Shown: in pieces, positions 26,355 through 39,868 of the stretch
How positions within the stretch are numbered: position 1 is the first letter of the stretch
Layout of the letters: every line of letters begins with the position of its first letter
NCBI GenBank assembly: GCA_900079695.1
Contig: LT599022.1
Location: forward strand, 2,069,245-2,133,244
DNA: 64,000 bases
Source of the DNA: an uncultured Alphaproteobacteria bacterium
GTDB lineage: Bacteria > Pseudomonadota > Alphaproteobacteria > Rhodospirillales > Rhodospirillaceae
Direction: 5' to 3'
Made by a program: the position numbers and the translations under genes
The notes under the pieces: generated by a model
What the model saw: the letters and a program-made list of their open reading frames with translations, nothing else
Databases searched by the model: none
Told to the model about the DNA's origin: nothing

Positions 26355-27667
26355 AACGGCGCGTCCTCGGTCTGGCGCTGGCGTTCGGAGTCGGGGCGGC
26401 GTCCTGCGCCGCCGCCGCCGAGCCGCCGGCGTCGCCGAAGGACGACCTTTCGCGGATCGAGAAGACCCTGAAGGCGGAGCAGAAGCGCCACGAGGAGCTG
26501 AAGAAGCGGTCCGAGGCGATCTCCCGCGACGTCGAGGCGGTGAAGCGAAAGATGGTGCGCGCCGCCTCCTCCGCGCAACGATACGAGCAGGATCTGATCC
26601 GCCTCGAGCAGCGCCTGCGCGAACTGCAGAAGCAGCAGGCGGCGCTGCAGGGCGCGATCGACCGCCGCGGCGATCAGATGGTAACGGTGATCGCGGCGCT
26701 GCAACGTCTCGCCTGGCGCCCCACGGAAGCGCTGATCGCGCAGCCTTCGCCGCCGTCGGACACGGTGCGCTCGGCGATTCTCCTGCGCGCCGCGGTGCCG
26801 ACGATCGAATCCTCGGCGCGCGACCTCAAGGCCGACCTCGACAAGCTCTCGGCGGTGCGCGCCCAGGCGAAGGCGCAGAAGGACCGGATCGCCTCGGTCA
26901 CCGCCGACCTCGGCCGCTCGCAGGCCGAGCTCAAGGCGCTCGCGGCGGAAAAGACCGCGATGCAGCAGCAGGCCGCGCAGGCGTCCGACGAAGCCGAGCA
27001 GCGCATGCAGACCCTCGCGCGCGAGGCCTCCGACCTCAAGGACCTGATCGCCCGGCTCGAAGCCGAGCGCGCGCGCCAGCGCGAGGAGGCGCGCAAGGCG
27101 GCGATCGAACGCGCGAAGCGCGAGCGCGAGGCCGCGGCCCGCGCCGCCGCCGCGCTCCAGGCGGCGAAGACCGCGGAAGAGACCCGCGCCGCCCAGGCGG
27201 AGCAGCAGCGCATCGAGCGCGAGCGTCGCGTCGCCGCCCACGCCCCGGCGCAGGCCCCCAGGGGCTTCGGCAAGGCGCAGGGCCGCCTGCCGCTGCCCGC
27301 GGCGGGCAGCGTGGTGCAGAACTACGGCGAAGTGACCAAGGCCGGCATCCACGCCAAGGGCATCACCCTCGAAACCCGACGCCGCGCGCAGGTGATCACC
27401 CCCTACGACGGCGTGGTTTTGTTCGCCGGACCGTTCCGCGGCTACGGGCAACTCTTGATCATCGAATACGGGGACGGATATCATATCCTCCTGGCGGGAA
27501 TGGATCGTATCGACGCCGCCGTCGGCCAATCGCTGCTCGCGGGCGAACCGGTGGGCGTCATGAACGACGCAGGCTCTCCGGAACTCTACGTCGAACTCCG
27601 CCGTGACGGCCAACCCATCAACCCACTCCCCTGGCTCACCGCCGGCAAAGGCAAGGGACAAGGATGA
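26351..27667 (+). CDS. envC: EnvC-like murein hydrolase activator with degenerate LytM domain
   Basis: This 438-residue exported protein activates cell-division amidases. It has a signal peptide (LGLALAFGVGAASCAAAA), a long coiled coil of Lys/Glu/Gln/Arg repeats from about residue 30 to 300 and a C-terminal LytM (M23) domain. The catalytic pattern is broken: IHAKGITLE lacks the usual HxxxD aspartate and YHILLAGM replaces the HxH site, as in non-enzymatic EnvC proteins. Its ATG overlaps the gpmI stop, and its end overlaps ctpA by four bases. The gpmI-envC-ctpA order is common in alphaproteobacteria. Confidence 0.92.
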   Translation: MKRRVLGLALAFGVGAASCAAAAEPPASPKDDLSRIEKTLKAEQKRHEELKKRSEAISRDVEAVKRKMVRAASSAQRYEQDLIRLEQRLRELQKQQAALQGAIDRRGDQMVTVIAALQRLAWRPTEALIAQPSPPSDTVRSAILLRAAVPTIESSARDLKADLDKLSAVRAQAKAQKDRIASVTADLGRSQAELKALAAEKTAMQQQAAQASDEAEQRMQTLAREASDLKDLIARLEAERARQREEARKAAIERAKREREAAARAAAALQAAKTAEETRAAQAEQQRIERERRVAAHAPAQAPRGFGKAQGRLPLPAAGSVVQNYGEVTKAGIHAKGITLETRRRAQVITPYDGVVLFAGPFRGYGQLLIIEYGDGYHILLAGMDRIDAAVGQSLLAGEPVGVMNDAGSPELYVELRRDGQPINPLPWLTAGKGKGQG

Positions 27668-28986
27668 CGCGCAACTCCATGATCGCCCTCGGGCTCGGCA
27701 CCTTGATGCTGACGTTCGGGGCACCCTCGGGCGCAATCGCGCGCAACGACGGTTCGGCCTACGAATACCTCAACCTGTTCGGCGACGTGTTCGAACGGGT
27801 GCGCCGCGACTACGTCGACGACGTCACCGACAAGCAGCTCATCGAAGCCGCAATCAGCGGCATGCTGCTGTCCCTCGACCCGCACTCGGCCTATCTCGAC
27901 GCCGAGAGCTACGCCGACATGCAGGTGGACACCAAGGGCGAATTCGGCGGCCTCGGCATCGAAGTGACGATGGACGCGGGCCTGGTGAAGGTGATCTCGC
28001 CGATCGACGACACCCCGGCGGCGCAGGCGGGCATCCAGGCGGGCGACCTCATCACCCACCTGAACCACGAGGCGGTGCTCGGCCTCACCCTCTCCGAGGC
28101 TGTCGACAAGATGCGCGGCCCGGTGGGCACCGACATCACCATCACCATCCGCCGCGGCGCCAAGGACACCTTCGACGTCACGCTCAAGCGCGCGGTGGTG
28201 AAGATCCGCTCGGTGCGGTCGCGCATCGAGGGCGACATCGGCTACCTGCGCATCACCTCGTTCTCCGAGCAGACCGACGCCAACCTCCGCCGCGAGATCA
28301 AGTCGATCCGCGAGCAGAAGGGCAAGAGCCTGAAGGGCTTCGTCCTCGACCTGCGCAACAACCCCGGCGGTCTGCTGGATCAGGCGGTCGCGGTCGCCGA
28401 CGACTTCCTCGACCAGGGCGAGATTCTCTCCACCCGCTCGCGCGACGCCCGCGAGACCGAGCGCTACAACGCCAGCAAGGGCGACGTGCTCGACGGGATG
28501 CCGCTGGTGGTGCTGATCAACGGCGGGTCGGCCTCCGCATCCGAGATCGTCGCGGGCGCGCTGCAGGACCAGAAGCGCGCGATCCTGCTCGGCACCAAGA
28601 GCTTCGGCAAGGGCTCGGTGCAGACGATCATTCCGCTGCGCGGCCACGGCGCGATGAAGCTCACCACCGCGCGCTACTACACCCCCTCCGGCCGGTCGAT
28701 CCAGGCGGTCGGCATCGAGCCCGACATCGAGGTTCCGGCGGCGAAGATCGAAGTGATCGAAGCCAAGAACCAGATGAAGGAAGCCGACTACCGCAACGCG
28801 CTCGACAACGGTCAGGAGCCGAAGACGCGGATCGTCGTGCCGCCGCCGACCGCGCAGCCGACCACTCCTTCCGCCACCGACCGCGACGCGGCCGCGGCGA
28901 AGGCGGCGGCCGAGGACTACCAGCTCCAGCGCGCGCTCGATCTGCTGAAGGGGCTGTCGCTCTACGCCAGCCGCTCGGCGCCGTAA
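27664..28986 (+). CDS. ctpA: C-terminal processing peptidase, S41 family
   Basis: This periplasmic serine protease of 440 residues has a signal sequence, a PDZ domain (about 95-165, GEFGGLGIEVTMDAG) and an S41 catalytic domain. The nucleophile lies in NGGSASASEIVAGAL and the general-base lysine in GTKSFGKGSVQT. Such enzymes trim the C-termini of periplasmic and cell-wall enzymes. Coupling to the envC-like gene suggests a shared role in peptidoglycan turnover. A proline/alanine-rich tail ends the protein. Confidence 0.95.
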   Translation: MTRNSMIALGLGTLMLTFGAPSGAIARNDGSAYEYLNLFGDVFERVRRDYVDDVTDKQLIEAAISGMLLSLDPHSAYLDAESYADMQVDTKGEFGGLGIEVTMDAGLVKVISPIDDTPAAQAGIQAGDLITHLNHEAVLGLTLSEAVDKMRGPVGTDITITIRRGAKDTFDVTLKRAVVKIRSVRSRIEGDIGYLRITSFSEQTDANLRREIKSIREQKGKSLKGFVLDLRNNPGGLLDQAVAVADDFLDQGEILSTRSRDARETERYNASKGDVLDGMPLVVLINGGSASASEIVAGALQDQKRAILLGTKSFGKGSVQTIIPLRGHGAMKLTTARYYTPSGRSIQAVGIEPDIEVPAAKIEVIEAKNQMKEADYRNALDNGQEPKTRIVVPPPTAQPTTPSATDRDAAAAKAAAEDYQLQRALDLLKGLSLYASRSAP

Positions 28987-29018
28987 CGCGCACCTGAGGA
29001 TCGCGAGGGGGGAACGCC

Positions 29019-30362
29019 GTGAGCCTCGACACCGCCAACGCCCAGGACTACGGCGCGGAACCCCCGCGCCGCAGCCTGTTCGCCCGCCTCCGCGGCAAGG
29101 CCTCCGCCGACGCCTTCGGCACCGCCTCGGCCGAGGACCCCTTCGCGTTCGCCGACGACGAGGCGCGCTTCCGCCGCCGCCGCCGGATTCTCGGCGTCGT
29201 GCTGATTCTGGTGCTGGCAGGCGTGGGCGGCGGCGTCGCCGCCTATCTGCACTTCGCCCCGCCCGCCGCCGAAGCCCCGGAACCGACCGAGGCGGGCGGC
29301 AACCGGGTGATCCAGCCGATGCCGCCGGTGCCGGGCCCCGAAGCGCTCGACACCGCGCTGATCGCGCCGCCCGGCGCCGCCGATTCCGACCGCCGCGCGG
29401 GCACCCTCGCGCAGCAGCCGCAACAACCGCAGCCCCAGCCTGCACCGCCGCAGCCGCAACCCGCCGCCAAACCGGTCCCGAGCATCGCGGTGCCCGGCGC
29501 GCCGTCGCCGCGGCTCGACCGCAACACCGCCTCCAAGCCGATCCGTTACGCCGACCTGCCGCGCACGCAGGCCCCGGCGCAGCCGCCCCTGCCCGCCGCG
29601 CCGATCGCGGAGCTGCAGCGCCGCACGCCCGGCGGCCTCGCCATCCCCGCCGTCGGGCCGGACGGTCGCCGCCCCTGGCAGGCCTACGGCCGGCCGTTCG
29701 CGGGCGATGCCAAGGCGCCGCGGATCGCCGTCGTGGTGTCGGGCCTCGGGCTGTCGCAGGAGGCTACCGCCGCCGCGATCGAGGCAACCCCGCCCGCCGT
29801 CACCCTCGCCTTCGACGTCGCCGCGCAGCAGCTTCCCGACCGCATGGCGGCGGCGCGGCGCGCCGGGCACGAAACCCTGCTCGAACTCGGGTTGCAGAGC
29901 GAGAGCTTCCCGGCCGTCGATCCTGGCCCGGGCGGACTGCTGGCGGTGCTCTCGCCCGCGGAGAACGCCACCCGCCTCGAACAGGCGCTCGCCCGCGCGC
30001 CGGTCTACGTCGGCGTGCTCGCGCGCGGCGGCGACGCCTACGCCGCCTCGCTCCCGCATGCCACGGCGCTGATGACGACGCTGCGCAAGGCGGGTCTCGC
30101 GTTCGTCTCGGCGGTGCCGTTCGCGCAGGCGGACTCCTATCCGGCGCGCGCCCAGGTCGACGTCGCGATCGACGCGGCGAGTTTCCGCGAACGCATCTCC
30201 GCGCGCCTGCAACAGGCCGAAGCGACCGCCAAGGCCCGCGGCAGCGCGGTGGTGGAACTCGAAGCGACGCCGCTCGCGCTCGCGCAGTTGGTGCCGTGGA
30301 TCGGTGGCCTCAAAGGGCGCGGGATCGAACTCGCGCCGGTTTCGGCGGTGGTGAAGGAATGA
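29019..30362 (+). CDS. divergent polysaccharide deacetylase family protein
   Basis: This 447-residue protein starts at GTG 29019. It has a short cytoplasmic N-terminus, one membrane span at about residues 54-76 (ILGVVLILVLAGVGGG), a Pro/Gln-rich linker (about 95-210) and a C-terminal domain beginning APRIAVVVSGLGLSQEA, typical of the divergent polysaccharide deacetylase (YibQ-type) family. The canonical DD/HH metal motif of active deacetylases is not seen, so the activity is unproven. Its position after ctpA and before rppH is conserved in related genomes. It overlaps rppH by four bases. Confidence 0.85.
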   Translation: MSLDTANAQDYGAEPPRRSLFARLRGKASADAFGTASAEDPFAFADDEARFRRRRRILGVVLILVLAGVGGGVAAYLHFAPPAAEAPEPTEAGGNRVIQPMPPVPGPEALDTALIAPPGAADSDRRAGTLAQQPQQPQPQPAPPQPQPAAKPVPSIAVPGAPSPRLDRNTASKPIRYADLPRTQAPAQPPLPAAPIAELQRRTPGGLAIPAVGPDGRRPWQAYGRPFAGDAKAPRIAVVVSGLGLSQEATAAAIEATPPAVTLAFDVAAQQLPDRMAAARRAGHETLLELGLQSESFPAVDPGPGGLLAVLSPAENATRLEQALARAPVYVGVLARGGDAYAASLPHATALMTTLRKAGLAFVSAVPFAQADSYPARAQVDVAIDAASFRERISARLQQAEATAKARGSAVVELEATPLALAQLVPWIGGLKGRGIELAPVSAVVKE

Positions 30363-30865
30363 CCCCCTATCTCGAAAGGCCCTATCGCGAGGGCGTCGGC
30401 ATCGTTCTCGTCAATCCGGCGGTCCAGGTGTTCGTGGCGCAGCGGCTCGACTGCCGGGAACCCGCCTGGCAGATGCCGCAGGGCGGCATCGACCCGGGCG
30501 AGGAGCCGCGGGCGACCGCGTTGCGCGAGCTCAAGGAGGAGATCGGCACCGACGCCGCCGAACTGGTCGCCGAGACCCCGGACTGGATCTCCTACGACCT
30601 GCCGCCGGAACTCGCCGACACGATCTGGAAGGGGCGATTCCGCGGCCAGCGGCAGAAATGGTACCTGATGCGTTTCACCGGCCGCGACGCCGACATCGAC
30701 ATCGCCACCGACCATCCCGAATTCTCCGGCTGGCGCTGGGCCGAATTCGAAACCCTGCCGGAGATGATCGTGCCGTTCAAGCGCCCGCTTTACGAGGCGG
30801 TGGTGCGCACGTTTCAGCCGACGGTGACGATGCTCCGCAACCGCCTCGCGAGTTTCCCGACCTGA
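30359..30865 (+). CDS. rppH: RNA pyrophosphohydrolase
   Basis: This Nudix hydrolase of 168 residues removes pyrophosphate from mRNA 5' ends and triggers decay. The Nudix box GGIDPGEEPRATALRELKEEIGT is complete (about residues 41-63), and the flanking WQMPQGG and KWYLMRF are typical of RppH. The ATG at 30359 overlaps the preceding stop. The last gene of the compact series. Confidence 0.95.
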   Translation: MTPYLERPYREGVGIVLVNPAVQVFVAQRLDCREPAWQMPQGGIDPGEEPRATALRELKEEIGTDAAELVAETPDWISYDLPPELADTIWKGRFRGQRQKWYLMRFTGRDADIDIATDHPEFSGWRWAEFETLPEMIVPFKRPLYEAVVRTFQPTVTMLRNRLASFPT

Positions 30866-30957
30866 ATACGCGGCCGATCAACTCCCGAATTGACACCAGC
30901 GCCGCGCCGACGCACGGTTGAGGGACCTTCATCCCCCCCTGCCGACGGTCGCACCGC

Positions 30958-31656
30958 ATGAAGCATTCCTCCCGCATCGCGTTGGGGTACCTCGTCATCG
31001 CGATCGTGTGGATAGGCGTTTCCGACTGGATGCTGGCGGCGCTGCTCCCCGATGCCTATCTCCACGTCTCGCTCTACAAGGGCTGGGTGTTCGTGCTCGG
31101 CACCGCGGCGCTGCTCAAGTTCTGGCTCGGTGCCGAGGAGAACCGCCGCGACGAGATCGAGGCGCGCCTGCAGGCGGGAGTGGTCACGGATTCCCTCACC
31201 GGATTGCGCAACCGCGCCGCCTTCATCGACCACCTTCGCCACGCGGTCGAACGCGCGCGCCGCGAGGGCTCGCGGTTCGGCCTCCTCTATCTCGACGTCG
31301 ACGGCTTCAAGGACGTCAACGACACCCACGGCCACGCCGCCGGCGATGCGGTGCTGCGCGAGGTGGCGACGCGCCTGCGGGTGGTGCTGCGGGCCGCCGA
31401 AACGGCGGCGCGGTTGGGCGGCGACGAGTTCGTGGTGCTCGCCGAAACCGGCGGCGATTTCGACGCCCTGACCCGGCGCGTGGCCGCGGCGCTCGCCGCG
31501 CCGTATCTTCTCTCCGGAACGGAACTGCCGATCCGCGTCAGCATCGGCGTCGCTCGCTTTCCGGACGACGGCGCGGATGCCGACGCGATGCTGCACGCCG
31601 CCGACGCCGCGATGTATGCCGACAAGCGCGTGCACCGCGGAACCGCTGCCCCCTGA
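30958..31656 (+). CDS. membrane-anchored diguanylate cyclase (GGDEF)
   Basis: This protein of 232 residues makes cyclic di-GMP from two GTP. Two membrane spans lie at about 7-27 and 39-57, followed directly by a GGDEF domain with SLTGLRNRAAF and the intact signature LGGDEFVVL. There is no extracellular sensor domain of note and no canonical RxxD inhibitory site just before GGDEF, so feedback inhibition may be absent. It stands 90 bp after rppH and ends at a terminator shared with atpC. Confidence 0.9.
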   Translation: MKHSSRIALGYLVIAIVWIGVSDWMLAALLPDAYLHVSLYKGWVFVLGTAALLKFWLGAEENRRDEIEARLQAGVVTDSLTGLRNRAAFIDHLRHAVERARREGSRFGLLYLDVDGFKDVNDTHGHAAGDAVLREVATRLRVVLRAAETAARLGGDEFVVLAETGGDFDALTRRVAAALAAPYLLSGTELPIRVSIGVARFPDDGADADAMLHAADAAMYADKRVHRGTAAP

Positions 31657-31663
31657 ATGCGCA

Positions 31664-31688
31664 AACGCCCGCCGGACCGGCGGGCGTT
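31664..31688. terminator. bidirectional hairpin between GGDEF gene and atpC
   Basis: The arms AACGCCCGCCGG and CCGGCGGGCGTT form a near-continuous 12-bp stem with a minimal loop between two convergent genes. It is likely to end both transcripts, although there is no long T tract. Confidence 0.6.
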
Positions 31689-31710
31689 CGACAGATCGGT
31701 TCGGTCGGGC

Positions 31711-32136
31711 TCAGTGGTAGGCGAACTCGCCCTTCGCCGCCGCAAGCATCGCGGCGGCGACCGCCAGTTCGCGCTCGATCGCGTCCTTTTCCCCCTCGCC
31801 GGAGGAAGCGAACGCGGCATACGCCGCTTCGGCCTTGGCAAAGCGGGCTTCGGCCGCCTGCGGCTGCAGGTCGGACACCAGAGCCGCCTCCTCGGCGAGC
31901 ACGGTGCAGGCTTCCTCGGTCACTTCGGCGAAGCCGCCGGCGACGAAGATCCGCTCCTTCGGCTGGCCGTTCTCGAAGATCACGATCACGCCGGGGCGCA
32001 CCGTGGCGAGCTTCGGCATATGCCCGGGGAGGGCGCCGAAGTCGCCCTCGGTGCCCGGAACCACCACCATCTCCACCGCCTGGCTGAAGAACAGCCGCTC
32101 GGGGGAGACGAGTTCGAACAGCGTGGTCGCCGCCAT
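31711..32136 (-). CDS. atpC: ATP synthase epsilon chain
   Basis: This 141-residue subunit of the F1 central stalk links gamma to the c-ring and inhibits ATP hydrolysis. The N-terminal beta sandwich shows FELVSPERLFFS and VPGTEGDFGALPGHMP, and a helical tail follows. It is the last gene of the atpHAGDC operon and starts 27 bp after atpD. Confidence 0.96.
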   Translation of the reverse strand: MAATTLFELVSPERLFFSQAVEMVVVPGTEGDFGALPGHMPKLATVRPGVIVIFENGQPKERIFVAGGFAEVTEEACTVLAEEAALVSDLQPQAAEARFAKAEAAYAAFASSGEGEKDAIERELAVAAAMLAAAKGEFAYH

Positions 32137-32163
32137 CTCTCGCTCCTTATGCTCGGGCCGGGA

Positions 32164-33633
<1,470 letters not shown>

Positions 33634-33639
33634 TCAGTG

Positions 33640-34521
33640 TTAGACGGCTTCGGCGCCGGAAATGATTTCGATCAGCTCGCGGGTGATGAACGCCTGGCGC
33701 GTGCGATTGTACGTGAGCGTCAGGTTGTCGATCATATCCCCCGCGTTGCGGGTGGCGTTGTCCATCGCGGTCATCCGCGCGCCGTGCTCGGAGGCCTGGC
33801 TCTCGAGCAGGAAGCGGAACACCTGGACCGACAGGTTGCGCGGCGCGAGCTCTTCGAGGATCGCCTCCTGAGAGGGCTCGTAGTCGTAGTGCTTCGCGGC
33901 CGGCGCCTCGCCGTCCTCGTCCTCGGGCGCGGCGAACGGCACCACCTGCTGCCAGGTGACGATCTGCGTCATCGCCGACTGGAACCGGTTGTAGACCGCC
34001 CAGCAGACGTCGAACTCGCCCGCCTCGAACATCCGGATCAGGGTCTGCGCGACTTCGTCGCCTTCCGCGAAGGACACGCCCTTGCGGCCGAGACCGGTGC
34101 GCTGATCGACGATCAGGCCGCCGAACTCGGTGCGCAGCATGTCGCGCCCCTTGCGGCCGACGGTGAGGATCTTGACCCGCTTCTCGATCGCCAGAAGCTC
34201 GCGCACCCGGGCGCGCACCGAGCGCACCACCGCGGCGTTGAAGGCGCCGCACAGGCCGCGGTCGGAGGTGAAGACCACGATCAGATGGGTCTTGTCCCGG
34301 CCGGTTCCGGTCATCAGGCGCGGCGCCTCGGCGTCGGCGTCGAGACCGGCGGACAGGTTCTGCATCATCCGGTCCATGCGCTCGGCATAGGGTCGCGCGG
34401 CCTCCGCCGCCTCCTGCGCGCGGCGCAGCTTGGCGGCGGAAACCATCTTCATCGCCGACGTGATCTTTTTCGTCGACTTGACTGAGCTGATGCGCAGCCG
34501 GAGGTCCTTAAGGCTCGGCAT
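33640..34521 (-). CDS. atpG: ATP synthase gamma chain
   Basis: This 293-residue central stalk subunit rotates inside the alpha3beta3 ring. The start [24 protein letters not shown] and the C-terminal [16 protein letters not shown] with RQAFITREL are diagnostic. A slightly longer insert rich in acidic residues ([12 protein letters not shown], near 200) is typical of alphaproteobacteria. It lies between atpA and atpD. Confidence 0.97.
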   Translation of the reverse strand: MPSLKDLRLRISSVKSTKKITSAMKMVSAAKLRRAQEAAEAARPYAERMDRMMQNLSAGLDADAEAPRLMTGTGRDKTHLIVVFTSDRGLCGAFNAAVVRSVRARVRELLAIEKRVKILTVGRKGRDMLRTEFGGLIVDQRTGLGRKGVSFAEGDEVAQTLIRMFEAGEFDVCWAVYNRFQSAMTQIVTWQQVVPFAAPEDEDGEAPAAKHYDYEPSQEAILEELAPRNLSVQVFRFLLESQASEHGARMTAMDNATRNAGDMIDNLTLTYNRTRQAFITRELIEIISGAEAV

Positions 34522-34545
34522 GGGCTGTCCCCCTTCCCGACGGGA

Positions 34546-36077
<1,532 letters not shown>

Positions 36078-36078
<1 letters not shown>

Positions 36079-36638
36079 CAGCCGACCCCTTTCATAGCGA
36101 GTTGCAAGCGTTGCAGCTGCGAACGCAGCGAGCTATCCACCATACGCGAGCCGATCTGCACGACCAGCCCGCCCAAAACCTTCGGATCGACGGCGAGGTC
36201 GAGCGCGACTTCGCGCCCCGTCGCCGTCTTCAATGCCTTCGCGAGCGCGTCCTTCTGCTTCGCGGTCAGCTCCTTCGCCGACGTCACCGCCGCGGTCACT
36301 TCGCCGCGCCGCGCGGCAAGCTTGGCGAGCACGCTCTCGAAGATCGCGTCGAGCGCGAACAGGCGGCGATTGGCGGCGACGAGCAGCACGAACTTGCGGG
36401 TGATCTCGCCGATCTCGGCCTTGTCCAGAACCGCGCCGACGCCTTGCACGTGCTCGTCGCGGGAAAAGGCGGGGCTGGCGATGAAGCGCTGCAGATCCGC
36501 GCTCTCGGCGAGGACGTCCCGCAGTCGCTTGACATCGGCTTCGACGGACTCCACCGCGCCGGTCTCCGCGGCCAGCTCGAGCAGAGCGTCCGCATACCGG
36601 CCGGCAAGCCCCATAACATCAGAAGTCATTGATGACAC
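36078..36638 (-). CDS. atpH: ATP synthase delta chain
   Basis: This 186-residue peripheral-stalk subunit holds F1 to the membrane part. It reads [14 protein letters not shown] near the start and ends with [24 protein letters not shown], the conserved delta C-terminus. GTG 36638 has GAGGG about 11 bases upstream, whereas ATG 36629 is further from it, so the start is uncertain by three codons. It is the first gene of the atpHAGDC operon. The F0 genes are not in the window. Confidence 0.94.
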
Positions 36639-36923
36639 TGGGACAGACCCTCAAGTTAGAGTGGATACCCGGCGGAGATCCCCTTCTCCCCGGATCGCAT
36701 GTGCGGACACCCCCGTTCGCGGGGAGGATGTTTATCATTCTTGCCCCGCCCTCGCAACCCTGGCTCGGCGCGGCCCGCCGGGATTTTACAGGAAAATCGC
36801 CGCCGGGAAACCGCAGATCCGGCGGGTTTCGGTCAAGCGCATGAATTCGTTTCATCTACCGCACGTTCGGGCGGGTTTGGCTCATGCGAACCGCTCCGCA
36901 CCCCCCGGTGGGAGTAGGGCGCG
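36639..36923 (-). promoter_or_regulatory. atp operon promoter region, exact promoter not resolved
   Basis: This 285-bp gap between atpH and the 3' end of priA has no convincing gene. It must hold the leftward promoter of atpHAGDC. I see GC-rich inverted segments around 36690-36728 (CTCCCCGG...CCGTTCGCGGGG) but no clear -35/-10 pair. Confidence 0.4.
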
Positions 36924-39137
36924 TCAGAGAAAGGTGTAGGGGTCGACGTCGAGTCTCACCCGTGCCGAACGGGGAATCGCCACCCGCGCCATCCAACCCC
37001 GCAGAAGCGGCTGCATCCGCACGTCCCTCGGCGCGCTCACCAGCAGCCGCCAGCGCGACCAGCCGCGCAGGCGCGCCAGCACCGCCGGCGCGGGGCCGTA
37101 GAGCTTCACCCCCTCGCCGCCGGGGAAGGCGCGGCCGATGTCCCGCGCCAGCGCCTCGGCCTCGGCGTCGCCGCGGGCGGCCACGATCACCGCCGCAAGA
37201 CGGCCGAACGGCGGCAGGCCGAGCGCCTTGCGGCCGATCTGTTCGGCCGCGACGAAGGCATCGCGGTCGCCCGCGGCGAGCGCGGCGATCACCGGCTGCG
37301 CGGGATCGAAGGTCTGCATCAACACCTTGCCGTGCAACCGGCCGCGCCCGGCGCGACCGGCGACCTGATGGAGGAGCTGGAAGGTCCGCTCGGCGGCGCG
37401 CAGGTCGCCGCCCGCAAGGCCGACGTCCGCATCCACCACGCCGACCAGGGTGAGGCCGGGAAAGTGATGCCCCTTCGCCACCATCTGGGTGCCGACCACC
37501 ACGTCGACCTCCCCTGCGGCGATCGCGTCGAGCGCCGCCTTGACCTCCGCCGCACCGCCGATCTGGTCGCTCGCCAGCACCAGCCGCCGCGCCTCGGGGA
37601 AGCGCCGCGCCACTTCCTCGGCGATCCGCTCGACGCCGGGGCCGCAGGCGACGAAGCTCTCCTCCGCCCCGCATTCGGGGCAGGTTTCGGGCAGCCGCGC
37701 GGAATAGCCGCAGTGGTGGCACTGCAGATGCGCGCCGCGGCGGTCGCGATGCTCCACCAGCCACGCGGTGCAGTGCGGGCATTGCAGGCGATGACCGCAG
37801 GCGCGGCACAGGGTGAGGGGCGCATAGCCGCGGCGATTGAGGTAGAGCAGCGCCTGCTCGCCCTTCTCCAGAGTCTCGCCGATCGCCGCGACCAGCGGCG
37901 GCGCCAGCCAGTTGCGGCCGCCCGGCAACGGCTCGGGCGGGGTCGCGCGCAAGTCCACCAGTTCCACCGACGGCATTTCCGCGCCGCCATGGCGCTTCGG
38001 CAGAGAGAGCGTCGCATAGCGTCCGGCGCGGGCGTTGGCGAGGGTTTCGAGCGACGGCGTGGCCGACGCCAGCACCGCGGGAATTCCTTCGACATGCGCC
38101 CGCACCACCGCCATGTCGCGGCCGTGATAGAGCACGCCGTCCTCCTGCTTGAACGCCTGCTCGTGCTCCTCGTCGACGACGATCAGGCCGAGATCGGCGA
38201 ACGGCAGGAACAGGCCCGAGCGCGCGCCGATCAGCACCCGCGCCTCGCCCCGCGCCACGGCGCGCCAGGTGTCGCGCCGCTGCGCCGGGGTGAGCCCCGA
38301 GTGCCACACCGCCGGGGCGACGCCGAAACGCCGCGCGAACCGCTCCAGCCATTGCGCGGTCAACGCGATTTCCGGCACCAGCACCAGCGCCTGGCCGCCG
38401 CGCCGCACCACCTCGGCGATCGCCTCGAAATAGACCTCGGTCTTGCCCGAACCGGTGACGCCGTCCAGCAGCGTCACCGAATAGCCCGCGCCGACCCGCG
38501 CCACGAGATCCGCCGCCGCCGCCGCCTGCTCGGAACCGAAGGTCACCGGCTGCGCGTCCGGGTCCGGCGCGGGGAACCGCCGTCGCGGCAACTCTGTCGC
38601 CACCAGCGCGCCCTCGGCGAGCATGCCGCGCACCACCGCGTCGCCGACATCGCCGCGCCGCGCCGCATCGGCGACGCCGAGCGGGCCGCAACCGTCGAGC
38701 GCCGCCCACAGCCGCTCGCGCGCTGCGGTGCGGCGCATCCCGGCGGGCCAGACCGCGGCGCGCGTCACCCCGGCGGCGGAGACCTCCGTCTCCAGCGCCG
38801 CGGGCGCCGACAGCACCATCCGCAGCACCGCGCCGGGCGGCGAGAGAGTGTAGTCGGCGACCCAGTCGACGAACCGCCGGAGCGCCGCCGAAAGCGGCGG
38901 CAGATCGGCGACCTCCAGGATATCCTTGAGCTTTTTCGGATCGACCTCGCCCGCATCTGGGCCCCACGCGGCGGCCCACAGCGCCCGCCCGCCGACCGGC
39001 ACGCGTACCAGCGCACCCGGCGGAACCGCCCATCCCTCGGGCACCTTATAAGTATAGTCGGCGCCGAGCGGCAGCGGCACTCGCACCGAGACGCGGCCGG
39101 AAACGGCATCGTCGGCGTTGGCGCGGGGCGCGTTCAT
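36924..39137 (-). CDS. priA: primosomal protein N' (replication restart helicase)
   Basis: This 737-residue 3'-5' DNA helicase restarts collapsed replication forks. It has the N-terminal DNA-binding domain ([16 protein letters not shown]), helicase motif [15 protein letters not shown] near 225, DEEH, and a zinc-binding region with four CxxC pairs ([13 protein letters not shown], then [17 protein letters not shown]). It ends in [10 protein letters not shown], typical of PriA. It is divergent from the transaldolase gene and upstream of the atp operon, as in many alphaproteobacteria. Confidence 0.97.
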   Translation of the reverse strand: MNAPRANADDAVSGRVSVRVPLPLGADYTYKVPEGWAVPPGALVRVPVGGRALWAAAWGPDAGEVDPKKLKDILEVADLPPLSAALRRFVDWVADYTLSPPGAVLRMVLSAPAALETEVSAAGVTRAAVWPAGMRRTAARERLWAALDGCGPLGVADAARRGDVGDAVVRGMLAEGALVATELPRRRFPAPDPDAQPVTFGSEQAAAAADLVARVGAGYSVTLLDGVTGSGKTEVYFEAIAEVVRRGGQALVLVPEIALTAQWLERFARRFGVAPAVWHSGLTPAQRRDTWRAVARGEARVLIGARSGLFLPFADLGLIVVDEEHEQAFKQEDGVLYHGRDMAVVRAHVEGIPAVLASATPSLETLANARAGRYATLSLPKRHGGAEMPSVELVDLRATPPEPLPGGRNWLAPPLVAAIGETLEKGEQALLYLNRRGYAPLTLCRACGHRLQCPHCTAWLVEHRDRRGAHLQCHHCGYSARLPETCPECGAEESFVACGPGVERIAEEVARRFPEARRLVLASDQIGGAAEVKAALDAIAAGEVDVVVGTQMVAKGHHFPGLTLVGVVDADVGLAGGDLRAAERTFQLLHQVAGRAGRGRLHGKVLMQTFDPAQPVIAALAAGDRDAFVAAEQIGRKALGLPPFGRLAAVIVAARGDAEAEALARDIGRAFPGGEGVKLYGPAPAVLARLRGWSRWRLLVSAPRDVRMQPLLRGWMARVAIPRSARVRLDVDPYTFL

Positions 39138-39200
39138 CGGCTAAACTCCATTTCGCGATCCGAAGGCAACCCCTGTAGCAAACCAGCCGAGCGCGGTGCC

Positions 39201-39866
39201 ATGAAATTCTTCCTCGATACGGCGGACATCGCCGAAATCCGCGACCTTGCCGCCACCGGCCTGGTCGACGGCGTCACCACCAACCCCTCTCTCGCCGCCA
39301 AGATCGGCCGACCGATGACCGAGATCATCGCGGAAATCTGCGCGACGGTCGAGGGGCCGGTCAGCGCCGAGGTACTCGCTACCGACCTCGACGGGATGCT
39401 GCGCGAGGCCGACGTGCTGAAGGCGATCTCCCCCAACGTCGCGATCAAGGTGCCGCTCACCTTCGACGGTCTCAAGGCCTGCCGCAGGCTTGCCGACGAG
39501 GGCGTGAAGGTCAACGTCACCCTGTGTTTCTCGCCGGTGCAGGCGCTGCTGGCGGCGAAGGCGGGCGCGGCGTTCGTCTCGCCGTTCGTCGGGCGGCTGG
39601 ACGACATCGGCCACGACGGCATGGGGCTGATCGCCGACATCGTCGCGATCTACACCAACTATCCGCATCTCGGCACCGAGGTTCTGGTGGCGTCCGCGCG
39701 CCATGTCCACCACGTGCTGGAGGCCGCGCGCCTGGGGGCCGACGTCGTCACCCTGCCGCCCGCGATCCTGCGGCAGATGGTCAAGCACCCGCTCACCGAC
39801 AGCGGCATCGCCGCGTTCCTCAAGGACGCGGAGAAAGCCGGACTCAGCATTCCGCCGCGGAGCTGA
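39201..39866 (+). CDS. fsa: transaldolase-like protein (fructose-6-phosphate aldolase type)
   Basis: This 221-residue protein is of the small transaldolase subfamily (TalC/Fsa). It starts [13 protein letters not shown] and has GVTTNPSL and the Schiff-base lysine K83 in [12 protein letters not shown], then [14 protein letters not shown] and [12 protein letters not shown]. Such enzymes act as transaldolase or fructose-6-phosphate aldolase, and sequence alone does not separate them reliably. It is followed at two bases by the DUF484 gene, a conserved neighbour order. Confidence 0.92.
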   Translation: MKFFLDTADIAEIRDLAATGLVDGVTTNPSLAAKIGRPMTEIIAEICATVEGPVSAEVLATDLDGMLREADVLKAISPNVAIKVPLTFDGLKACRRLADEGVKVNVTLCFSPVQALLAAKAGAAFVSPFVGRLDDIGHDGMGLIADIVAIYTNYPHLGTEVLVASARHVHHVLEAARLGADVVTLPPAILRQMVKHPLTDSGIAAFLKDAEKAGLSIPPRS

Positions 39867-39868
39867 TC

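Noticed and set aside
26351-27667. Missing metal ligands in the LytM domain
   Set aside because: Degenerate LytM domains are the normal state of EnvC-type amidase activators, so the loss is not a pseudogene sign.
36619-36855. Minus-strand frame of 78 codons before atpH
   Set aside because: It overlaps the expected atp promoter, has low-complexity Pro/Arg content and no ribosome-binding site.
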